Source of the DNA: Gonapodya prolifera JEL478
Taxonomy: Eukaryota > Monoblepharomycota > Monoblepharidomycetes > Monoblepharidales > Gonapodyaceae
Length of the DNA: 64,000 nt
NCBI GenBank assembly: GCA_001574975.1
Contig: KQ965784.1
Coordinates: forward strand, 11,712 to 75,711
Reading direction: 5' to 3'
The notes beneath the pieces were generated by a model, which saw only the letters and a program-made list of their open reading frames with translations, did not search any database and was not told the origin of the DNA. A program made the position numbers and the translations under genes. Of the stretch, positions 56,421-64,000 are shown one piece after another; position 1 is the first letter of the stretch; each line of letters starts with the position of its first letter.

Positions 56421-57662
56421 ATGCGACACCTTCCTTCAACGATGTTGGCTCTCCGGCTAAAGCGTCCACTGATTCCTTCAACGAAAGGTTCTCGATGGGA
56501 TCCAATTGAGCTGGATCGCGTTCCGATTCCGAAACCAATGCCCGGAGAAGTTCTGCTTAAAGTTCACGCCGCTGCATTAAATCATCGGGATGTCTACATT
56601 AGACAAGGCTTGTACCCTTCAATCAAGTACGATTCCATCCTCGGCTCGGATTGTGCTGGCGAGATCGTTGAAACCGGGGAAGGCTTGAACCTCGATCGTT
56701 ACACGGGGAAGCGCTGGTTTATCAATCCCGCTGTTGGGTGGGAGTCAAATCCACGCCTCCCCGAAGACTTAAAATCGTATGGCGTATTGGGTCATTTGCC
56801 ACTTCCCGGGACGCTCGCCGAGTACATTTCTGTACCTGCGACATCTGTTTTCGAGATTCCCCATCATTTGACTTGGGAAGAAGCAGCTGCTATCCCTCTT
56901 GCTGGAGTTACTGTGAGGATCTGCTCAACTTGGTGTGCAATTCTGGGCAATTCTGCCCACTTACTACATACATCCATTCACAGTCGTGGCGTGCACTGGT
57001 GACCCAGGGTGAAGCTCGAAAGGGAAGCAAAGTGCTCATTCCCGGAATCGGTGGAGGCGTCGCACTGTTCACCCTGCAATGGGCTGTTGCGATGGGGTGT
57101 GAAGTGTGGGTGAGATTCTACGTGCTCAAACTTCCCTTGTCATCGCTGACACCCGAACATAGGTAACATCAGGCAGCGATGAAAAACTCGAGCGAGCGAG
57201 GGCACTGGGCGCGACAGGCGGTGTCAACTACAAGGAAGCGGAATGGCATGCACGGTTGATGTCGGCGTCCAGCGGAAACTTTGATTGCATCATCGACAGT
57301 TCATCTGGTCCCAATACGAGGTTGTTCATTCGCTCTTTGAAGCCCGGTGGAACTCTTGTTGTTTATGGGGCAGTGGCAGGAAGTGAAGCAACAATAACCA
57401 TGTAGGTGAAAGCATGAAGGGTCTTTTTGGTCCAGTTCTCTTTCGTTCCGCTTGTAGGCCATGGCTCTGGTTCCAGTATGCATCCATTAAAGGAACGAAT
57501 ATGGGGTCCAATGCCGAGTTTCGTGGAATGATTGATTTCATCTTTCAAAGGGAGATTAGACCAGTCATATCGGGGGTTTGGGCGGGTCTAGAAAAGGCTG
57601 AAGAAGCCTTTGAAGAAATGAGGGCAGGCAAGCAGTTCGGCAAGGTTGTTGTCCGAATATAA
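56421..57662 (+). CDS. Medium-chain dehydrogenase/reductase (zinc-type ADH-like / quinone-oxidoreductase-like)
   Basis: Four exons (56421-56912, 56984-57109, 57163-57401, 57458-57662) give 353 residues. The GroES-like part shows MPGEVLLKVHAAALNHRDVY and ILGSDCAGEIVETGEG, then LPGTLAEYISVPATSVFEIP and LTWEEAAAIPLAGVT. The Rossmann fold carries VLIPGIGGGVALFTLQWAVA, a GxGxxxA/G-type nucleotide loop, then SGSDEKLERARALGA and SLKPGGTLVVYGAVAG. The catalytic-zinc Cys/His pattern of true alcohol dehydrogenases is not evident (NHRD replaces CGTD), so it belongs to the zinc-lacking or zinc-type-ADH-like branch with fungal members such as S. pombe C1773.06c. It should be an NADPH-dependent reductase of unknown substrate. 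A second in-frame Met lies at 56442. Confidence 0.87.
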
Positions 57663-58142
57663 TTGAATCATTCACCCTTATCTTTGAAATTCAAATTGCG
57701 ATTGATGAGTACATATGATCGGTGCTGGTGCAATATTTCTGCCGCGAGTGAGGCCTCCTTTTTTTCTGGTCCCCGACCGCCGGGCCACAAACCCCGCCGA
57801 GCCACACACCTCTGCCACCCACCGAGCCACAAGGTTAGTGCACATCTTCCGATGAGTCCTGTGTCCATCGAGCCCAGAGCTGCCATCGGCGACGGAACCC
57901 ACGGCTGCGCACATCGCCATGTGGCTGAGTTCTGGACATCCAAGCTGCATGGACAGAAGGAGGTCATCCTGCAGCAAAGGAACTCACCTTGAATGTTGTT
58001 GTTTCCGGAACAGTCTTTCCGACCCTCGTGCACAAGCTGCTGGGATCTTGACGCAAAGGATCAGCACCATCGTTTCGTTGGCATCGCCGCGACTTCTTTA
58101 CCCCAAACGACTTCCTCCATACTGAACCCAAGTCATATTCAG
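57663..58142. other. Intergenic, probable promoter of the C2H2 gene
   Basis: Opposing frames (57663-57992 plus, 57668-58033 minus) overlap one another and match no domain. A CCACC / GAGCCACA-rich stretch lies at 57780-57840. Nothing further is supportable. Confidence 0.4.
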
Positions 58143-59564
58143 ATGGCGAAGAATTACGATTATGAGAAGCTCGGAATTACGAAGCAGCACGTTACTGGTT
58201 CGTGGCTTCTCCATCGCCCGGAAGCCTTCGCAACTGTGCGGCTAACTTTTTCCACCTCCCCAAGCGGACGCTGAATTCCCCGAACCACTACAGGGATTAA
58301 TCGCCTCGACTACCAGCAACCTCAGTGTCTCTCAATTCTTTTCTGAATTGGTGCGTCAAGCTCAGCATCACGACATCGAGTCAGGTGCTCAGTTCGGTAA
58401 CGGCTTGGGTCCATTGGAGGCAATCGCTCTCAACTTCATACACAAGTACGAGTCTTTTGCAAAAGAGCACATTGAGGGATATGGTGGTCAAAACGGCGGG
58501 GCTTCCGACGAAGGCCACCATGACTCGGAAGGTGACCCGGACGAAGACCACGCCGAACAACACCAGTCATTCGGAGGCATCGATGCCCTCCACCGTGCGG
58601 CTCTTCAATCCCCCCCTGGAGCAAATGTCTCGTTGACAGACCCTTCATCGCAAGCCGCAGTGGCCGGGGGAGCTGGAGCTGGGGCGGGTGTCCCTCAGTT
58701 CTTCGTCGTGACCACCAATCCCGCAACTGGAATGATGAGCGCCGTGCCAGCTGGCAGCCTTGCGTTGAATGTCAGCCCGGGCAGCTCCACCCCTGTCATT
58801 GTGACCCGGGGGCTCAATGGATCGACTCCAGGGCAGATAGTCTTTGCAGAGAGTCAGGGTGTCAGAGGCGAGGCGCATTACGAGAAGAAAAAGGGAAAAC
58901 ACGAGTGTACGTACCCACAATGCGGACGTTTCTTTACAAGGGCGAGTAATCTGCGATCGCATGTAAGAATCTGGTTAGTATTCTCGTTGAAGTTTGATAT
59001 CTAAGTACTGATGCGATCTCATTCAATTCTGTAGTCATGAAGGCGAGAAACTGTACCCGTGCGAGCAATGTGACCTCAAGTTTAGCAGAAAGCATGATGT
59101 TGTGAGGTGGGACGTCGTGCTTTCCTGCTATCGTTTTCGGGTCCAAAACAAGGACTCGTTTCTCATGCAGACACCAATCAGTTCACTCTGGTGCAAAACC
59201 TCATCAATGCCCACACGGATGCGAGCGAGCGTTTTCCCGGGAGGATGCACTAAATCGGCACATCAAGGCGAAGCACGCGGACAAGATTCCAACTACGAGT
59301 GAAACTGTCTCCCCGGAAACCGCCGTTCATCAACCTATCGATGCTGCTAGCTACCAAATGTCACGCGAGGAAGTTAACGCGTCACTTTCAACACTTGTCC
59401 AAGCAATACGAATGGGCGCTCCTCTGACGTTTTTCCAGGGCGGATACCCCAACTTCTCAGGTGGCCAAGTTGGAGTCCAAGTAGTCGGGTCAGTGGATGA
59501 AAGAGACGATGGGGGCGACGGTGAAGTCCACATGGAGGATGAGGGTGCGGAGGAGGAAGGCTGA
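58143..59564 (+). CDS. C2H2 zinc-finger transcription factor, three fingers
   Basis: Four exons (58143-58197, 58265-58973, 59035-59106, 59171-59564) join in frame to 409 residues. The fingers lie at about residues 230-305. Finger 1 is CTYPQCGRFFTRASNLRSH ending in H across intron 2, with linker HEGEKLYP. Finger 2 is CEQCDLKFSRKHDVVRH, completed across intron 3, with linker HSGAKPHQ. Finger 3 is CPHGCERAFSREDALNRH, then IKAKH. All have the Cys2His2 spacing and near-TGEKP linkers typical of DNA-binding fingers. The N-terminal half holds ASTTSNLSVSQFFSELVRQA, a His/Asp/Glu-rich stretch and Gly/Ala/Pro-rich sequence; the C-terminus is acidic. The exon chain is strongly supported because every finger is restored by splicing. 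Targets are unknown. Confidence 0.88.
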
Positions 59565-59752
59565 GGAACTGAGGAAAACGAAGAAAGATAATTGCAAAAG
59601 TAGACTTGGAATAATGGGGGATGCAGCTTTCATTTATGTGTAGATTTGCAATACAACTCAGATGACCAGTGAGGCAAGATGCCGTGTCTCCCGCGGCCAA
59701 GTCCCGTAACGGTTTTGGACTTCGTTCATGGTCGCTTACTGCCCAATCAACA

Positions 59753-62700
59753 ATGACAGCACCGTTCATGTCCCCGTATGTGCTACCCAATCATCTATCG
59801 CTGGCTCCTCCAATGCCCAACCAGCACATGGTGGACCTGGATGATATCGAAAGGACAGTTACACATTTGCGAGCTTCTTCAAGTGCATCAGGGAAGCCAA
59901 AGCCAGCGACGAAAAAGAGGAAGGTGGAAGGCGCAGAGGAGGAGGAAGGAAACAAGCGAGCAACGGTGATTGCAAAGGTTGGTGCTCCGGATCAAAACGG
60001 AAATCGACATTTGGCTCACCCTTTCCTCCCAGGCGTGTAATACTTGTAGGAAGCTTCATGGTTCGTGAAGACATCTCTCGATAGTGGACGTGAAAATGTC
60101 GCTTGCTAGCCGAATATTGCTCTCTTCCATATTCTTGGCGATGCCGATTACATTGGGATTGAAGATCGTTGCGATGGCATGGAACCTTGTGCGCGCTGCA
60201 CGAAAAAGGGAATCGAATGTTCATACGGTGCGTTGATGGCGGTCATTCGTGTGTCATCTCTTTTCTACATCTTTTTGGTACCGTAACAGACCGCCCAAAG
60301 AACCACCCTGGACCCCAAAAGGGATGGCTTGATGAGCTCTCATCGCGGATAGTTGCTCTGGAACAAAATATTCGCGGAGAACTTTTCGCTACGGAAGCGC
60401 CTATTGGAGATAGCGGACAACAAGCAAAGCTCAAACGGAACTTGAAGAAACGCCTCGAATCTGCCATCGAGACTGTGGAAACCTTTATTGAGGAAGTCCG
60501 CAAAGATCGTGGTCTCGACGCGAGCACACCGCTTTTGGGCGAAGGTGGAAGGCTTCTCTCACGTATCCACAATAGGGGAAGTGACGGCGACAACACGCCA
60601 CTTCAATCGCCGAGACTTCCTCCTCCTACAGACCACACTGATTTGTCCGCTCTTGTTTCAAGCTATCCCTTTGCAACGACCTTGGTAAATGGCATACTGG
60701 GCGCGTTTCAAGCCGGCGAGGAGCAAGGAGGACACCATTTTTTAAATGGTGTGCATCAAAACGCTTCAACTGGAGCGAATGATACCGCCGGGCTTGATGG
60801 AAATCATCAAAGTCTTTATGAACTAAATTTACCACCCAGAATAATCGACGACGGGCTCTTTTCGTCTGCCTTGTCAGCTGATGAACTTTTGTCGAGCCTC
60901 GATAGCTTTCTGGAAAATGGCTTGGCTGTGCAACAGAGTAGTTCGAGCATCGCTGCGTCTGGCTCCCAAGACCTCCAACACCCCACCGAGATACAACGAG
61001 CTCAAAGTGTTGGTGGCCCAGCGATAACGACGACGAGTAACGGAGGAGGCCAAAGCTCGCTTCTCGGCACTGCCGATGCTGGAACTCCAATGCGGAGGAG
61101 ATCCTCTCTATATAGAGAGGTTTCGATGTTCGACGATTTGCCACCGGTAAGGGCGATTTGTCGTACGCTCGCTCCAGTGACAGCCTGTAACCATGGCTGT
61201 TCCTGTTTGTGATTCGAAAAGCTGCCGCCTCAAGATGATATGAACAGGCTGCTCGAGATGTACTACGAGGATTGCTGGGCTTATCGGCACATATACCCCG
61301 TTTTTCCTTGCACACATCGCCCGACCTTCTGCCGTCGCCTTCCTTCCCAAAATCCATTCCTCGCATTCGCCATGATGGCGGTGGGAAGCCTCTCGGAGCA
61401 TAATACCCCCATAGCAAAGACTGGTTTTCAACTTTTTCAACGATGCAAACGTCTGCTCTTGCCCAGTTTGGAGACTACGCACCTCCACCATTCCACAATT
61501 GAGGCACTTCTTCTCTATGGACGGTATGCCAACGTTCATGAAAGATCCATCGGTAAGCTCTTCTGTGGGATAATCCCTGGATACTACATTTGTGAACGAT
61601 TTCCTTCCCAGCCTATATGACCATTGGGATGGCGATTGCCCGCGCTCGTGAGATTGGACTGCTATTGGACCCTCAAGACGACGACGTCAGCGGTCGATGG
61701 GGTGTTTTCGATTGGAGAGAGGGTGAAGAAAGACGAAGAACTGGTTGGGCTGTTTTCCTCTATGATCGCACTGCCAGTATGGTCGTATCGAGGACACCAC
61801 TGCTTGCGGAGAATGAGATCCGTTTGACTCCTCCACGAAGGTGGGTGCATCGGAGGTGTTATCACGGTTAACAAACTCGAAATCTGACGTTAAATAGCTG
61901 GGCGGAGTGGGAGTCCCATCCAGATGCTCTGGATGCCTCTCTACCCCAACAAGAGCCTGTTACTACCCTTGAGGTTTATCAAGTACTGGGCCGTGCCCTC
62001 AACATGAAGCGTGTCGTTGCGAACGAGAACTATCCGTCGTCCCCGCACATTCCTGAACTCGATGCGCAGCTGTCTCGTTGGCTTGCCAAGTTCACGGAAG
62101 CCAACGGTGGATGGATAAACATGGACGAGCCTGTCGTGGCAAGAGCACTTTTGTTGTACCGTGAGTATGATAGCTGGATTCGTAATTGTAAACGCAAACT
62201 GAAGCTATATTTCATCAAGATCTGGTCGGTGTAATTCTTCACACTCCAGTAGGTGTATCAGTGGAAAGATACTGAACGAACTTTTATCAATTCCTTACAT
62301 TACCAGATGAATTTCACTTCGGCACCGCAAGTTTGGCTGGATTCCCCTCTCTTTCCGACTGCCGTTCACCATGCTGCCGCGGTAGCCGCAATGGCCCGTC
62401 GACCGACTGTTCACAGTATCTTCACGACTCCTATGACCTTGGTGTTTCTCTTCCAGACTGGCTTGGTACACATTGCACGGATACGAGCGCAGACCGATTT
62501 GGAACAAGCCTCAGCGGATGCAGAGGTACATATCAACGAGCTCTCTGGAAAGAGGAATTGGTGGACCGTTGCGGAGCTGTTAGCAAGAGATCTGCGCAAG
62601 GTAGGAAAATACACAAGCCTCTCTCGGCAGATCATGCCTAAACCCGTGCAAACACAAAAGCTTCGGACGCTTGCTGAAAATGAAGCGACCAGAGCTCAGC

Positions 62701-63280
62701 CTCGCCGACGTTCACGCTCCAACACCGCAACCTCGCTATCCCTTCCAGCACAAAACGGTCGCCGAAATCAATCAACTCTTTTTATGACGGGCTCGCCCAT
62801 TGTGAATGATGGAACCACAGTAGGAGATGGCGTGAATGAAAAGGGCGGGAGCGATGATGGAGAGGATGAGCTTGATATCGTGACGTTGAATTCTGACGTT
62901 GCGAGAGTGAGTGTCTTCAAAGAGTTTGCCTCCCATGTGTATGCTGATTGTGTCGCTGTCCTCTTTAGCATGTTGTGAACATGTCATCTAGTGCGACGAG
63001 TTCCACACGCGTATTGCAACTTCCTGACCCCGACCTTCCGGATAACTTTTTGAGCAATGTCAACACTGATGTCTCGACAATATCCGCTGTGAACGCCTTT
63101 GTTGCAGCTCAGGCCCAGGCAGAAAACGAAAGGAAGACTTCCCCAGCCAGTTCAAGCCCTGGTGCGTTCGCTGGTACGGGAAGTCCGCCGCTTGTCAGGA
63201 CGCCTGGAGGAACTCCTGTGGGGATCAACTTGAGTGATAACGGAGAGTACGACATAGGAATGTCCATCTGGTGCGGATGA
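59753..63280 (+). CDS. Large Zn2Cys6 fungal transcription factor with MHR domain
   Basis: Nine predicted exons: 59753-59977, 60033-60060, 60165-60227, 60290-61146, 61222-61552, 61612-61840, 61898-62160, about 62253-62906, and 62969-63280, for about 980 residues. The zinc cluster is assembled from three small exons: CNTCRKLHDRC, DGMEPCARC, TKKGIEC (C-X2-C-X6-C-X5-C-X2-C-X6-C). It is preceded by a KKRKVE nuclear-localisation-like motif and followed by a coiled-coil start (ELSSRIVALEQNI). The fungal MHR domain reads MYYEDCWAYRHIYPVFPCTH, AIARAREIGLLLD, RRRTGWAVFLYDRTASMV and ARALLLY, then FINSLHYQMNFTSAPQVW. It should bind DNA as a dimer; the targets are unknown. The junction after 62160 does not keep frame with any acceptor I can see, so that exon border is unresolved. 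Confidence 0.82.
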
Positions 63281-64000
63281 GCCCGTAGCGGAGTGGGGCG
63301 GGGGAGCATCATGCACCAAAACACTTGTCTTTCAATGTAATTTCAATCGCATGCATTCGATTATGTAAATATATTTCGGGGCGAAATGATGTTACGCAAA
63401 GCCATCTGCATAAAACCGTTGCTTCGGTCGGTCTTCACATTTCCGCAAATCACCCACCTCGCAGACGCAACGAAAGGATTCTCCACCCGGGCATGCCGGG
63501 GACAGTGACGCTGGCTGCCTTTATGTGTCGAAGACTATATGCATGTCCATTTCGACGACAGACCGATTCGAATCAACATCTTCGTCGTTTGATTGAACAA
63601 AAACTTACCGCAAGCCCAGTGTCACTGCACATTGTGGTACCTTTCCTGCCATCATGGGTGCTGGAGGCTAGAACCGGGGTGCTGTGCCCCTTCGCGTGAG
63701 TGTACCGTGGAGGGTTCATGGACGAAACGGAGCGGTGTCGCCGCTATTGCAAAGGGAGAGGAGCTTCTGAATGAAGCGCGATATGTTTAAACGAAGTTCG
63801 ATTTGCGTCGGTTTTGGGCACGTCGGAGTATGTCAGCGGAAGATAATGAGAGCGATAATGAGAGCATGGTGGGTGGTGGTTTATCACGGAGCGGACATAA
63901 GACAGGATGAGGTGCCTTGGGAGTGGCGTCCACGATCGCGCACCTCGGAAACGGTCCGGTGGTCTCGCGACCTCGGAGCGACCAACGACTCGCCACAGGA
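63281..64000 (+). other. 3' intergenic region; possible first exon of a gene leaving the window
   Basis: 63281-63829 shows no supportable gene. At 63830-63910 a short plus frame reads MSAEDNESDNESMVGGGLSR, an acidic start that could be the first exon of a gene continuing beyond 64000. GT dinucleotides near 63870 and 63911 could be donors. There is no second exon in the window to test this, and a 69-codon minus frame overlaps it. Confidence 0.25.

Noticed and set aside
60626-61417. 263-codon minus-strand frame
   Set aside because: It is antisense to exons 4-5 of the second Zn2Cys6 factor and has no domain.
1-64000. tRNA, rRNA or other structured RNA genes
   Set aside because: I looked for tRNA B-box (GGTTCGA-type) words and rRNA-like conserved stretches. 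GGTTCAC words at 17.9 and 29.9 kb are part of a repeat without cloverleaf pairing, and nothing else stood out.

Overview
The window is eukaryotic and almost certainly fungal. Its genes are split by many short GT-AG introns of about 30-90 nt, and two genes encode Zn2Cys6 binuclear-cluster transcription factors, a class found essentially only in fungi. A protein resembling the animal C12orf4 family and a PDEase_I cyclic-nucleotide phosphodiesterase would fit an early-diverging (zoosporic) fungus, but that placement is inference. I predicted genes from reading frames, splice signals and family motifs. Where a full exon chain is given, the exon lengths sum to a multiple of three.

Layout. 1-1625 is a satellite made of five diverged ~300-bp monomers in an alternating two-type order. 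1626-4647 has no supportable gene. 4648-16706 is a compact GC-rich gene block: a TDA10/glycerate-kinase-like P-loop protein (+), a C12orf4-like protein (+), a Zn2Cys6 transcription factor (-), a thioesterase-superfamily protein (-) and a cyclic-nucleotide phosphodiesterase (-). About 17.9-34.3 kb is AT-rich, strongly CpG-depleted and gene-poor. It holds a decayed hAT transposase with a BED finger, a decayed Hsp70-like gene, a ~400-bp inverted repeat, GAGTGAGT-rich arrays, other short repeats and, at its right edge, an orphan U-box fragment.

From 35.9 to 63.3 kb the genome is again dense and CpG-normal. In order it holds: a histidine acid phosphatase, the RPC40/RPAC1 subunit shared by RNA polymerases I and III, a NUP50-type nucleoporin with a C-terminal Ran-binding domain, an unrecognised protein, a double-cupin protein, a second unrecognised protein, a hormone-sensitive-lipase-type hydrolase (-), an ankyrin/coiled-coil/SH3 protein, a mitochondrial IF-3, a disordered proline-rich protein, an MDR oxidoreductase, a three-finger C2H2 protein and a large Zn2Cys6/MHR transcription factor.

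The genes look like ordinary housekeeping and regulatory genes, each with its own transcription unit. I see no biosynthetic cluster, no defence island, and no rRNA or tRNA gene. The clearest non-gene signal is the sharp contrast between CpG-rich genes and the CpG-stripped repeat block, which contains a 1.87-kb run without a single CpG. This suggests long-term cytosine methylation or a RIP-like process acting on silenced repeats. I found no convincing new multi-gene system.
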